From Paenibacillus antibioticophila (GTDB taxonomy: Bacteria > Bacillota > Bacilli > Paenibacillales > Paenibacillaceae): DNA of 64,000 nt. Both the position numbers and the translations under genes were made by a program. The notes below the pieces were generated by a model. That model did not search any database. It worked only from the letters and a program-made list of their open reading frames with translations, and had not been told where the DNA came from. Of this stretch, positions 55,176 through 63,934 are shown piece by piece (position 1 is the first letter of the stretch; every line of letters starts with the position of its first letter). The stretch spans positions 1 to 64,000 of the forward strand of contig NZ_HG005139.1 in assembly GCF_000455265.1 (NCBI RefSeq). Reading direction: 5' to 3'.

Positions 55176-57239
55176 ATGACTAGAAGGTGGAAGACGATTC
55201 ATCCCCGCGTAAAGGGGCTGCTGCATGGAGGAGACTACAATCCCGATCAATGGCTTGACTCTCCCGATGTGATCGATGAAGATTTTCGCTTGATGGAGCT
55301 GGCGCATGCCAATACGTTCTCCGTCAATATTTTCGGATGGAGCGCTATCGAGCCGGAGGAAGGCGTTTACCGCTTTGAGTGGCTGGACCGGATTATGGAC
55401 CGGATTGCGGAGCGCGGCGGGCATGCTATTCTCGCGACGCCGAGCGGGGCCCGGCCGGCATGGCTCAGCGAGAAATATCCCGAGGTGCTTCGGGTAGGGG
55501 CGAATCGGGTCCGGAATTTGCATGGGCAAAGGCATAACCATTGCTATACCTCGCCGGTTTACCGGCAAAAGACGGCGCGGCTAAACCGCATGCTGGCCGA
55601 GAGATATAAGGATCACCCGGCACTCATCCTGTGGCATGTGTCCAATGAATATGGCGGCGAGTGCCACTGCGATTTGTGCCAAGAAGCGTTCCGAAATTGG
55701 CTCAAGCAGCAATATGACCATGACCTCGCCAAGCTGAACCATGCCTGGTGGACCGTATTCTGGAGCCATACGTTTTCGGAGTGGAGCCAGATCGAATCAC
55801 CGGCGCCGCATGGGGAAGACCAGGTGCACGGGCTGAATCTGGACTGGAAAAGATTCGTGACGAGCCAAACGATTGGTTTCTACAACAACGAAGTCAAGCC
55901 GCTCAAGGAAATTACGCCGGATATCGAGGTCACCACGAATTTCATGGGCAGTTATCCTTTAATGAAGCCGGACACCGGACTCAATTACGAGGAATTCGCC
56001 AAGGCCGTCGATGTCGTCAGCTGGGATTCCTATCCGGCGTGGCACAATGATTGGCAGTCCACGGCTTCGCTGGCGAAAGACGTGGCTTTTGTGAACGATC
56101 TATACCGGTCGTTGAAGGATGGGCGGCCTTTCCTGATCATGGAGAGCACGCCAAGCCAGGTGAATTGGCATGAGATCAATAAGGCAAAGCGGGCGGGAAT
56201 GCACAAGCTGTCCACGGTGCAATCCGTCGCGCACGGCTCGGACTCGATTCTGTATTTTCAATGGCGAAAGAGCCGCGGATCTTCGGAGAAATTTCATGGA
56301 GCGGTCATTGACCATGTCGGCCATGAACACACGAGAGTCTTTGCCGATGTGGCTGAAGTTGGGGACCTGCTGGGAAAATTGCCGGAGATTTCGGGAACCA
56401 CGGTCAAGGCTGAAGTAGCCATAATGTTCGATTGGGAGACGGAATGGGCGCTTGCTGATGCCCAGGGCTTCGGCAAGAACAAGAAATATATCGATACTTG
56501 CCAGGAGCATTACCGGGTGTTCTGGGAAGCGGGAATCCCCGTTGATGTGATTACGCCTGACAAACCGGTAAATACCTATAAACTGGTCATTGCGCCGATG
56601 CTGTACATGATTCGTGAAGGGTTTGCGGAAAAAATGGAGCGATACGCTGAACAAGGCGGAACCTTCGTGACCACCTATATGAGCGGGATTGTTGACCGGC
56701 ACGATCTTGTCTTCAGCGGGGGCTTTCCGGGGCCCTTGAAGCCGCTGCTGGGCATTTGGGCCGAGGAAGTGGACAGCCTGTATCCGAAGGAAGTCCGGCA
56801 CCTCGTGACGAGCGAGGGTGTGCGCTACCAGTCGCATGACTATTGCGAATTAATTCATGCTGTTGACGCCGAGGTTCTCGCCCGGTTCGATTCCGACTTT
56901 TACGAGGGACAACCGGCGGTGACCGTTAACCGCAGGGGAGCAGGCCAGGCTTATTATATTGCTTCCCGCAATGAAGCGAGGTTTCATGACGACTTCTATG
57001 CCCGCTTGATGAAGGAGCTGAACATGGCTCCCCCGCATGCGATCCAATTTCCGAAGGGGGTCTCCGTACAGGCAAGAACTGATGGAGAGACGGATTATAT
57101 TTTCGTGATGAATTTTACCGAGGAGCGCCAGACAGTAAAGCTGGATCAAGACTATCGGAATCTGGACTCGGGCCATTCGATTCGCGGTAATGTAGAATTG
57201 CAGCCATACGGTGTTCTTATTTTAAAGCCAATTTCATAA
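55176..57239 (+). CDS. ganA: GH42 beta-galactosidase
   Basis: The 687-residue GH42 enzyme has acid/base E158 (HVSNEYGG), Zn-binding cysteines (HCDLC and nearby), and nucleophile E323 (IMESTPS). It releases galactose from imported galacto-oligosaccharides, completing the gan pathway. It is cytoplasmic, with no signal peptide, and follows ganB by 15 bp. Confidence 0.95.
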   Translation: MTRRWKTIHPRVKGLLHGGDYNPDQWLDSPDVIDEDFRLMELAHANTFSVNIFGWSAIEPEEGVYRFEWLDRIMDRIAERGGHAILATPSGARPAWLSEKYPEVLRVGANRVRNLHGQRHNHCYTSPVYRQKTARLNRMLAERYKDHPALILWHVSNEYGGECHCDLCQEAFRNWLKQQYDHDLAKLNHAWWTVFWSHTFSEWSQIESPAPHGEDQVHGLNLDWKRFVTSQTIGFYNNEVKPLKEITPDIEVTTNFMGSYPLMKPDTGLNYEEFAKAVDVVSWDSYPAWHNDWQSTASLAKDVAFVNDLYRSLKDGRPFLIMESTPSQVNWHEINKAKRAGMHKLSTVQSVAHGSDSILYFQWRKSRGSSEKFHGAVIDHVGHEHTRVFADVAEVGDLLGKLPEISGTTVKAEVAIMFDWETEWALADAQGFGKNKKYIDTCQEHYRVFWEAGIPVDVITPDKPVNTYKLVIAPMLYMIREGFAEKMERYAEQGGTFVTTYMSGIVDRHDLVFSGGFPGPLKPLLGIWAEEVDSLYPKEVRHLVTSEGVRYQSHDYCELIHAVDAEVLARFDSDFYEGQPAVTVNRRGAGQAYYIASRNEARFHDDFYARLMKELNMAPPHAIQFPKGVSVQARTDGETDYIFVMNFTEERQTVKLDQDYRNLDSGHSIRGNVELQPYGVLILKPIS

Positions 57240-57257
57240 TATAAGCTATTTCTGATT

Positions 57258-57324
57258 GAGGCACCCTTGTCATGGACATTGGAACGATACTTTCGTGTTA
57301 ACCGATGCTGTGACAGGGGTGTTG
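57258..57324 (+). terminator. Probable terminator of the gan operon
   Basis: Complementary arms GGCACCCTTGTCA and TGACAGGGGTGTT enclose a long loop and a short T-rich tail. It is less compact than a classical terminator. Confidence 0.45.
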
Positions 57325-57417
57325 TTGCTCCGGGCGGATTTCTCTCTGTAGTCTCTTCTGATATATAATATATGAAACAGATCATCGCGGCGATGTGATC
57401 GGGAGAGGAAGTGCGTC

Positions 57418-58092
57418 ATGAGTCATTTGGGGAAAAAAGCGCTGATCATAGGAGCGACAGGTCTGGTTGGACGCGAATTGCTGACTGAATTGTTGAAGGA
57501 TGAACAATATGATGCGGTTTATGCTATTGTCCGCAGACCGCTTACATTCAGTCATCCCAAGCTGAGAGAGGTCGTAAGCGACTTCGAACGATTGGAGGAG
57601 ATTACCGAGGCTTATGCCGTCGAGGATGTATTTTGCTGTCTGGGGACGACGATCAAAAAGGCACGAACCCGCGAGGCGATGTACCGGATCGACGTAACCT
57701 ATCCGCTGACGGTGGCGAAGCTGGCCAAAGAGCAGGGGGCTCGCCATTTCCTGGTAATCAGTTCTGCTGGCGCGGATGCCAAGTCAAAGATCTGGTATTC
57801 GAAGATGAAGGGAGAACTGGAGCAACAGCTTAAATCCATGGGCTATAAGGCGTTATCCATTCTCCAGCCCTCCTTGCTGCTTGGTGAACGTGAGGAGCAC
57901 AGGCTCATGGAGAAGGTATCCGGAAATGTGGTTCGCGGCTTGTTCCAAGGGATCAAAAAGCCGGTGCCGGCGCAGCTTGGCATCAAAGCAGGGGTCGTAG
58001 CGCAGGCGATGCTGGCCATTGCTGCGGAGAACCCGGAGGGAACGATTACATACGGGGCCAAAGCGATTCATTCCTTGGGAAGTCAGAGGTAA
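57418..58092 (+). CDS. NAD(P)-binding epimerase/HTATIP2-like oxidoreductase
   Basis: This 224-residue short Rossmann-fold protein has the dinucleotide motif GATGLVGRELL near 13-23 and CCLGTTIKKA, SSAGAD and YSKMKGELE (the Tyr-x3-Lys pair) of atypical SDR / NAD(P)H-binding proteins. The substrate is unknown. GAGAGGAAG precedes the ATG. It is probably cotranscribed with the serine hydrolase 28 bp downstream. Confidence 0.85.
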   Translation: MSHLGKKALIIGATGLVGRELLTELLKDEQYDAVYAIVRRPLTFSHPKLREVVSDFERLEEITEAYAVEDVFCCLGTTIKKARTREAMYRIDVTYPLTVAKLAKEQGARHFLVISSAGADAKSKIWYSKMKGELEQQLKSMGYKALSILQPSLLLGEREEHRLMEKVSGNVVRGLFQGIKKPVPAQLGIKAGVVAQAMLAIAAENPEGTITYGAKAIHSLGSQR

Positions 58093-58120
58093 ATAAAAAT
58101 ACCCGGAAGGAGACTTTGCT

Positions 58121-59383
58121 ATGTCCAATCAAGTGTTAAATCCATTGCCCAGAAAGAGCCCGGAGGAATTGGGGGTATCCCCTCTCAAAATCAGCGATTT
58201 TCTCAGTGAGATGCAGTCACATTCAATTGAGCTTCACAGCTTTATGCTGCTGCGGCATGGATGCGTTGCCGCAGAGGGCTGGTGGGCGCCCTATGAGCCG
58301 CAGCTTCCCCACATGCTGTTCTCGCTCAGTAAAAGCTTTACTTCCACAGCCATCGGAATAGCGGTACAGGAGGGAAAGCTTAGTGTGGAGGATCCGGTGA
58401 TCTCCTTCTTCCCGGATGATTTGCCGAAGGAGGTCTCGCCGAATCTGGCAGCCATGCGCATTAAGCATTTGCTGATGATGGGTACAGGACATGCGGCAGA
58501 TACGACGGACGAGCTTCATAGCTCTGCTGACGGGAACAGGGTGCGTGCGTTTCTGAAGCTTCCGGTGGAGCACGAGCCGGGTACCTTCTTCATGTACAAT
58601 ACGGGAGCGACCTATATGCTGTCGGCAATCTTGCAAAAGGCTGCCGGCGAGACCCTGCTGCAGTATTTAGAGCCAAGGCTGTTCAAGCCATTGGGGATTA
58701 TGCATCCAACCTGGGAGAGCTGCCCGCGAGGAATCAATACCGGCGGATATGGTCTCAAGATTACTACGGAGGATATTGCCAAGTTTGGCCAGCTCTACTT
58801 GCAGAAGGGGATGTGGCAAGGTGAGCGCCTGCTGAGTCCGGCGTGGATCGAAGAGGCTACTTCCAAGCAGATTGAGAACGGAGCGGGCGGAGACAGCGAC
58901 TGGGCGCATGGCTATGGCTATCAGTTTTGGCGTTGTCAACACGGGGTATATCGGGGAGACGGAGCGTTCGGCCAGTTCTGTATCGTTCTGGAGGACCTGG
59001 ATGCCGTTACTGCCATTACAGCTGGCACCAACGATCTTCAAGGCGTGCTTAATGGTGTATGGAGCCATCTGTTGGGTGCGTTCGGGATGGCGGGTGAACC
59101 CGATTCCGTAGTCGCCAAGGCATCGAGCGAAGAGTTAAGACATCAGCTCGAAGAGCTTCGGCTGGACCCGCCAAGAAAAGCTCCGAAGCCTGAGCCGAAC
59201 ACCGGGCACGGAACCCCATGCTATCGCCTGGAAGAAAATGAATTTGGCATAAAGCAGCTTCAAATTACCTTTGGGGATAATGTTGCTGTGTTGGATATTA
59301 CAAACGAACAGGGCGAGCATCGGATTGAGTTGGGCGAGCAGGAGTGGAAGCCTCGGGTACACCTCGTTATTTGGAGTCCATGA
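58121..59383 (+). CDS. Beta-lactamase-family serine hydrolase, frameshifted near its C-terminus
   Basis: The class C/PBP-like hydrolase domain is complete: S68-x-x-K71 in SLSKS, a Tyr motif in MYNTGATY near 165, and a C-terminal HGYGYQFW region. The true substrate is unknown, as for many esterase or peptidase relatives. The frame stops at 59383 after KPRVHLVIWSP, which looks non-homologous, while the continuing family-like C-terminal segment lies in another frame to 59573. GAAGGAG precedes the ATG. Confidence 0.88.
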   Translation: MSNQVLNPLPRKSPEELGVSPLKISDFLSEMQSHSIELHSFMLLRHGCVAAEGWWAPYEPQLPHMLFSLSKSFTSTAIGIAVQEGKLSVEDPVISFFPDDLPKEVSPNLAAMRIKHLLMMGTGHAADTTDELHSSADGNRVRAFLKLPVEHEPGTFFMYNTGATYMLSAILQKAAGETLLQYLEPRLFKPLGIMHPTWESCPRGINTGGYGLKITTEDIAKFGQLYLQKGMWQGERLLSPAWIEEATSKQIENGAGGDSDWAHGYGYQFWRCQHGVYRGDGAFGQFCIVLEDLDAVTAITAGTNDLQGVLNGVWSHLLGAFGMAGEPDSVVAKASSEELRHQLEELRLDPPRKAPKPEPNTGHGTPCYRLEENEFGIKQLQITFGDNVAVLDITNEQGEHRIELGEQEWKPRVHLVIWSP

Positions 59384-59573
59384 GCGAATCGCGGCTTCCT
59401 TTATCCGGGAATCTCCCGAGAGGCTTGTCTTGACCCTTCGCCGGATCGAGACGCCGTTCTTTATCACGATTGACATCCGGAGCCTGGAGCGGGAAGTAGA
59501 GCTTCAGTTGAAGATTAATGTTTCTTTCGACAACCGTGTACCAGAGCCGATAAAGGGAACTATAATTGCATAG
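59352..59573 (+). pseudogene. Out-of-frame C-terminal domain of the serine hydrolase
   Basis: In the alternative frame the sequence reads on with ERIAASFIRESPERLVLT, IETPFF and a VNVSFDN end, typical of the C-terminal beta domain of these hydrolases. One extra base around 59355-59365 in the window sequence would explain the split. Confidence 0.75.
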
Positions 59574-59671
59574 GGATATGGCATAGAGATATCAAAAAAA
59601 TTAAATTCTAGAGAATCAAGGACTTTCATATATTCAAAAGAGATGTTATGATAGGACATATCAATCGACTC

Positions 59672-59763
59672 CAAAGGGGAGTAGCTGCTACAGTAAAGTC
59701 GTCATTACGGGATATGATCCTCGGCTTTATTGGCAACGTTACGTTGTTAGCGAGACCTTTGCC
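59672..59763 (+). ncRNA. Manganese riboswitch (yybP-ykoY family)
   Basis: The aptamer core AAAGGGGAGTAGC (59673-59685) and the closing AGCGAGACC (59749-59757) are the signature of yybP-ykoY RNAs, which bind Mn2+. P1 pairs CAAAGG (59672-59677) with CCTTTG (59756-59761). The P1 3' strand is also the 5' arm of the following terminator, so Mn2+ binding should favour read-through. The gene controlled is a TerC-family protein, as at B. subtilis ykoY. Confidence 0.93.
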
Positions 59764-59785
59764 TATTGAGGCAAAGGTCTTTTTT
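59753..59785 (+). terminator. Riboswitch terminator 1
   Basis: An 11-bp perfect stem (59753-59763 with 59770-59780) is followed by T to 59785. The 5' arm overlaps aptamer helix P1, so this is the expression platform. Confidence 0.9.
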
Positions 59786-59788
59786 ATG

Positions 59789-59818
59789 GGCCTTTACCGA
59801 ATAGGTAAAGGCCTTTTT
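59789..59818 (+). terminator. Riboswitch terminator 2, tandem
   Basis: A 10-bp perfect stem (59789-59798 with 59804-59813) and five T lie directly after terminator 1. Its 5' arm is complementary to the 3' arm of terminator 1, so the two could be switched together. Confidence 0.85.
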
Positions 59819-59861
59819 GATATAGAAGATTGATTATACTACATTGGACAGGAGTGTTAGC

Positions 59862-60683
59862 ATGGATTTATCTATCTTTATGGAGTACAGTTGGGTATTG
59901 ATTGTACTGATCGTGCTTGAGGGACTGCTGGCGGCAGACAATGCGCTTGTACTGGCGATTATGGTGAAGCATTTGCCTGATGCAGAACGTAAAAAAGCAC
60001 TGTTCTACGGGTTGGCCGGAGCATTTGTGTTCCGCTTGCTCTCGTTGTTTGTTATCTCGTTCCTGGTGAACGTATGGCAGGTTCAAGCGATTGGGGCTCT
60101 CTACCTGTTCTTTATTTCCCTGAATCATATTATTCGCAAGGTATTCATCAAGAAAGCCACGCCTGCAGAGAACGTGGTAATGGACGAAGTGAGAGAACCG
60201 AAAAAGGCAAGCTTCTGGATGACGGTACTAAAAGTAGAGTTAGCCGACATCGCCTTTGCAGTTGACTCCATTCTCGCAGCCGTAGCCTTGGCCGTGGTTC
60301 TGCCGGATACGCCATTGCCTAGCATTGGCGGAATGGATGGAGGACAATTCCTCGTCGTATTCCTCGGCGGATTTATCGGACTGATCATTATGCGCTTCGC
60401 GGCGAATTTGTTTGTAGGCCTTCTGCATCGTAAACCGGGTCTGGAAATTGCCGCTTTTGTCATCGTGGGCTGGGTAGGTGTAAAGCTGGCCGTGTATACT
60501 CTCTCTCATCCGGCTCTTGCGATTATTCCAGAGAGCTTTGCGAAGAGCACCGGCTGGAAGTTGACGTTCTACATTGTACTGGTATCTATTGCCTTGATTG
60601 GCTGGTTCCTGTCCAAGGACAAGGAAGAGCATGAGAAGGTACAAGACGTGCTCGAGACTCATGGGGTGAAGGAGCAGGCCTAA
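59862..60683 (+). CDS. TerC-family membrane protein (YkoY-like), probable Mn2+ exporter or metallation factor
   Basis: CAGGAG precedes the ATG at 59862 (MDLSIFMEYSW), preferred over a TTG at 59844. The 273-residue protein has about seven to eight membrane helices with acidic intramembrane motifs EGLLAADNALVLA near 18-30 and ADIAFAVDSILAA near 130. TerC proteins of this group help export manganese or load it onto secreted proteins. The Mn2+ riboswitch in the leader supports that role. Confidence 0.92.
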   Translation: MDLSIFMEYSWVLIVLIVLEGLLAADNALVLAIMVKHLPDAERKKALFYGLAGAFVFRLLSLFVISFLVNVWQVQAIGALYLFFISLNHIIRKVFIKKATPAENVVMDEVREPKKASFWMTVLKVELADIAFAVDSILAAVALAVVLPDTPLPSIGGMDGGQFLVVFLGGFIGLIIMRFAANLFVGLLHRKPGLEIAAFVIVGWVGVKLAVYTLSHPALAIIPESFAKSTGWKLTFYIVLVSIALIGWFLSKDKEEHEKVQDVLETHGVKEQA

Positions 60684-60721
60684 TCATCAGGGTCCTTATC
60701 CCCTACAAATAAATGATGAAG

Positions 60722-60776
60722 TCAGGGCGTCCCAAAAGTGATCATAAGATGACATCATAATGATTGGGGGCACCCT
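60722..60776 (+). terminator. Hairpin after the TerC gene, left end of a repeat-bounded segment
   Basis: AGGGCGTCCCAA pairs imperfectly with TTGGGGGCACCCT, then CTTTC. It may terminate the TerC transcript. A closely related sequence occurs in inverted orientation at about 61396-61443. Confidence 0.5.
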
Positions 60777-60952
60777 CTTTCATTTTGTCAAAAAAAAGGA
60801 ACCGTTCTCTGGGAAAATGGAGGCATCACCCAACCATAAACCAAGGAGACGGTTTCTTTGTACATTCGAACATTTGATATAGCAGGGATCAACTCTGTTT
60901 CCCAATATAAGCCATGCGGTACCTTGGATCAAAGGGAAGGAAGTAGTTGGTC

Positions 60953-61135
60953 TAACGGACATCATGTCTCCTTACGGTCCGCTTTTGGATGAGCCAGAAT
61001 TGTAACGGACATTTTGGTCGCTAAGAGAGTGGAATGGAGTGAACCAGAGTCGTTTGAGCGTCCTAAGCGCCCGAAATGTCCGTTACCCTTCAAACTAATG
61101 AGAATAAGTCTGCTAAGAGTCTAGAATGTCCGTTA
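60953..61135. repeat. TAACGGACAT repeat cluster
   Basis: Exact 10-mers lie at 60953-60962 and 61003-61012 (direct) and at 61076-61085 and 61126-61135 (inverted). Degenerate copies occur near 60971 and 61147. Each pair is spaced by exactly 50 bp. Confidence 0.7.
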
Positions 61136-61395
61136 GCGAGTTGAAAATATCCGGCAGCGAGCAGGCATGTGGTCTTCTTTCATTCGCAGGCATACATGAT
61201 GACTTTGGTAAGCATTTTAGGATGGTAGCTGTCTTCGTCCTCCTCCGGGATAAGCCACGTTGAAGATAGGTCGTCGAGACGATTCACGGCGGCGTTACGA
61301 GGTGATTGGTGGGGATGTCATCCTCTAAATCTTTGCGTAAATGTTTGGGTGGTACCTTCATTTTACCAAAGAGTGGTTTCTGTTTGTTTTACGAG

Positions 61396-61443
61396 AAAAG
61401 GGCGCCCCTCGGTCACCTGCGATGACTTTGGGACGCCCTTTTT
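61396..61443 (+). terminator. Hairpin with T tail, right end of the repeat-bounded segment
   Basis: AAAAGGGCG and CGCCCTTTT form the outer stem, enclosing a loop with TCACC and GATGAC words, and T follows. It resembles a terminator but has no plus-strand gene immediately before it. Confidence 0.55.
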
Positions 61444-61503
61444 ATATTCACCGCGGCAATGATTTGCATGCTTTCGATAGGATTAGTGGTTTATTCTTGG
61501 CTC

Positions 61504-61531
61504 TTGACAGTAGAAGCATTTGTTATATAAT
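61504..61531 (+). promoter_or_regulatory. Promoter of the TetR-CPBP operon
   Basis: TTGACA (61504-61509) and TATAAT (61526-61531) are 16 bp apart. The -10 lies inside the operator palindrome that follows. Confidence 0.8.
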
Positions 61532-61546
61532 TCATGTTATATAACA
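61521..61546. promoter_or_regulatory. TetR-type operator palindrome
   Basis: TGTTATATAA and TTATATAACA form a perfect 10-6-10 inverted repeat covering the -10 and start region. It is ideally placed for autorepression by the downstream TetR protein. Confidence 0.82.
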
Positions 61547-61578
61547 TCCGATATTAATAAAGTAAGGAGGGGATGATC

Positions 61579-62163
61579 ATGCCGCCAAAACCGAAGATTA
61601 GCCGTGAAGACATGTTAATGGGCGCGCTTGATCTGGTGCGTGAGCAAGGCTGGGATGCACTAAATGCCCGGAATCTGGCCTCGCGGCTTGGTTGTTCAAC
61701 GCAGCCGATCTTCAGCCACTTTGCTGCGATGGAGGATTTGAAGGCAGCCGTCTTTCAGGAAGCAGAGCAGCTTTATAACACAGTAATGTGGTCCGGTCTA
61801 CAGGATAGCGGAGAGGATTTCCTTGGCATGGGGATGGCTTATATCGATTTTGCGCGTACCGAGCCGCAATTATTCCAATTGCTGTTTATGTCCAGTTCTA
61901 TGGTCCAAGGAGACCTTGCAGGCCTTGCAGGGACGACTGAGGGAGATGACCAGGTGATTGCCTTTCTCAGCAGTAATACCGGGCTCTCACTTGATGAAAC
62001 GCAAAAACTGTATACGACGCTCTGGTTTGCTGTGCATGGCATAGCTTCTTTGCTGGCAACGAACGGATGCAAGCTTGACGAGCAGGAGGCAAGAAATGTA
62101 TTGCGTCACACCTTCAAAGGCGTAATTTATTCTTTGAAACAGGAACGGGAGGATGTCCATTGA
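61579..62163 (+). CDS. TetR/AcrR-family repressor
   Basis: AAGGAGG at 61564-61570 selects the ATG at 61579 (MPPKPKIS, 194 residues). An N-terminal helix-turn-helix (LNARNLASRLGCSTQPIFSHF near 35-55) is followed by a helical ligand-binding domain of WHG type. It probably represses itself and the CPBP protease gene, whose start overlaps its stop. The inducer is unknown. Confidence 0.92.
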   Translation: MPPKPKISREDMLMGALDLVREQGWDALNARNLASRLGCSTQPIFSHFAAMEDLKAAVFQEAEQLYNTVMWSGLQDSGEDFLGMGMAYIDFARTEPQLFQLLFMSSSMVQGDLAGLAGTTEGDDQVIAFLSSNTGLSLDETQKLYTTLWFAVHGIASLLATNGCKLDEQEARNVLRHTFKGVIYSLKQEREDVH

Positions 62164-62921
62164 TGAAAATATTCAAAAATCCATATTGGCCAGCTATTGG
62201 AGTGGCTGTGCTATGTACCTTCTTTACAGCACTGGGATCAGCTATCGCAGAAATAACGGGGGCCGAGGAAGCTGCGGCCTATTTGATCATGGCAGGAGGT
62301 GTTGCCGTATCAGCGCTTCTGGGGCTGCTTATCATGAAACGGTCAGGGAACGCAATGAGACAGTACGGATTTCGTCTTCCCGATCGAAACGGCATAGGGC
62401 AAGTGTGGATGTATGTGCCTCTATTACTTCTTGAGCTTGCCCCGATCTTGATCTACGGGCTCCATTTTAATAAACAACCTATCATATACGTTGTATTGCT
62501 CCTGTTCACGCTCCTAGTAGGGTTTAACGAAGAATTGTACTTTCGTGGATTGGTGTTCGGTTGCCTTAACCGGATCAGCACAAAGACTGCAATCATCGGC
62601 TCCTCGGTCATTTTTGGAGTTCTGCATGCAGTGACTGCGCTGAGCGGAAAGAATATGTGGCTCGTGCTTTTGCAAGTCGGCTTTGCCTTTCTCGCCGGGC
62701 TGGTGCTGGTGCAAATCCTTGTTCTTACGAAGAGCTTGTGGCCGGGGATCCTGTGGCATATTGTACATAACTTTCTCTCCTTCTCAACGGAAGATGTGTT
62801 TGACGAGAAGGCCATTCTAGTTGTCAGTGTGCAAGTGATTCTTTTGCTTGTATATGCAATCGGGATGGGCATAAGCCTATCGAAACGGCAAGCACTGGAA
62901 CAGCCAGTAACATTGGGATGA
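62163..62921 (+). CDS. CPBP-family intramembrane metalloprotease
   Basis: The 252-residue protein has about eight helices and the Abi/CPBP motifs NEELYFRG (E-E-x3-R) near 121, FGVLHA (F-x3-H) near 155 and WHIVHNF near 199. Such proteases cleave or modify membrane substrates, and some bacterial ones act in bacteriocin immunity. GGAGG at 62148-62152 serves the ATG at 62163 or a TTG at 62160. It is coupled to the TetR gene. Confidence 0.92.
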   Translation: MKIFKNPYWPAIGVAVLCTFFTALGSAIAEITGAEEAAAYLIMAGGVAVSALLGLLIMKRSGNAMRQYGFRLPDRNGIGQVWMYVPLLLLELAPILIYGLHFNKQPIIYVVLLLFTLLVGFNEELYFRGLVFGCLNRISTKTAIIGSSVIFGVLHAVTALSGKNMWLVLLQVGFAFLAGLVLVQILVLTKSLWPGILWHIVHNFLSFSTEDVFDEKAILVVSVQVILLLVYAIGMGISLSKRQALEQPVTLG

Positions 62922-62922
62922 T

Positions 62923-63759
62923 TCAGCGAAGGCTGGATGGGGCTCGTCCCCGGAACTGCCTGAAGGCGCGATTGAAGGTGCGGACATTCGTAAATCCGCA
63001 TTCCAGCGCGATATCGAGCATGGTAAGCTCCGTTGTCCGGATAAGCTCCTCGGCCTTGTCTATCCGGATACTGTTGAGATAAGCGGTCAGGCTCATGCCG
63101 GTGGTGCTTTTAAAGGTCCTGGAAAAATGATATACGCTCATGTGTGCCTGACGTGCAGCTTCCTCCAGCGGAACAGGCCTGAAGCATTGGGCTTCCAGAT
63201 AGTCAAGCACCTCTCGCATAGCCTGTCGCCCGCTGCCGAGTCGCTTATTCTTGTGCGGATCTATCGGCTCCGTGGGAGCGAATCGCAGAATTAACCCGCC
63301 GAGCTCGTAAAGAAGTCCTACCAGCAGGGTGTCGTAGTATTTGGGCTTCTCAATCATTTCTGCCAGCATCCGTTCAATTAGAATGGCGGCTTGAGCGGTT
63401 AGCTTTTCCCGAGACCCGCCGGGTTCTTCCGCATTCGTGATTACGGGAGAGACAAGATGAACATCGCCCGGCCATCCGCTGGGGCTGCCTATAAGCCTAG
63501 GATTAAAGATGACAAGAATAATCTCGGATTCCAGGTCCCTGCCATCGTAATAGTGAATGTCTCCGCTGCTGCACACGGCCAGGTCACCCGCCTTCAGCAG
63601 CCAGTTCTCCGAATTGATTCCCACCCGGATTTCGCCCTTTTTTACATAAATTAATTCCACATCGTTGTGCCAATGAGCCAGAAATGAAAAGTTATGCAGT
63701 TGCAGCACACTGATCGGCAGGTCGCTGCCATAGTGTCGTTTCTCGTGATAAGCCTTCAT
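62923..63759 (-). CDS. AraC-family regulator with cupin sensing domain
   Basis: The start is placed at the ATG at 63759 (MKAYHEKRHYGSD), which has an aligned ribosome site; an upstream ATG at 63837 adds a non-homologous stretch. The 278-residue protein has an AraC-type cupin domain (HWHNDVELIYVKKGEI near 30-45) and a C-terminal double helix-turn-helix with FTNVRTFNRAFRQFRG. It is divergent from the ThuA-like gene and probably controls it in sugar use. Confidence 0.9.
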   Translation of the reverse strand: MKAYHEKRHYGSDLPISVLQLHNFSFLAHWHNDVELIYVKKGEIRVGINSENWLLKAGDLAVCSSGDIHYYDGRDLESEIILVIFNPRLIGSPSGWPGDVHLVSPVITNAEEPGGSREKLTAQAAILIERMLAEMIEKPKYYDTLLVGLLYELGGLILRFAPTEPIDPHKNKRLGSGRQAMREVLDYLEAQCFRPVPLEEAARQAHMSVYHFSRTFKSTTGMSLTAYLNSIRIDKAEELIRTTELTMLDIALECGFTNVRTFNRAFRQFRGRAPSSLR

Positions 63760-63934
63760 TTGCCCATCCCCTGTCCGCTGATGTGCCCGAAATAAAATAC
63801 TCAAGACTAAAATAGCAATAAATGTCCGATTAAGCAATGGAAATGACGAGCCTGCAGGCTCTTAACAGCTTACAATCGGAGTATGCAGATTGGAAAATCA
63901 CTGCTGAGAGTGATGGGAAGGGGCAGACAGACAT

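Larger units (their letters stand above)
60684..61503. other. 0.8 kb region without a credible gene
   Basis: No convincing ORF was found. It holds two hairpins with inverted-repeat relation at its ends (60722 and 61443) and several TAACGGACAT words. A segment at 60790-60870 has GGAACCGTTCTC and GAGACGGTTTC arms. It may be a decayed mobile element. Confidence 0.6.
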
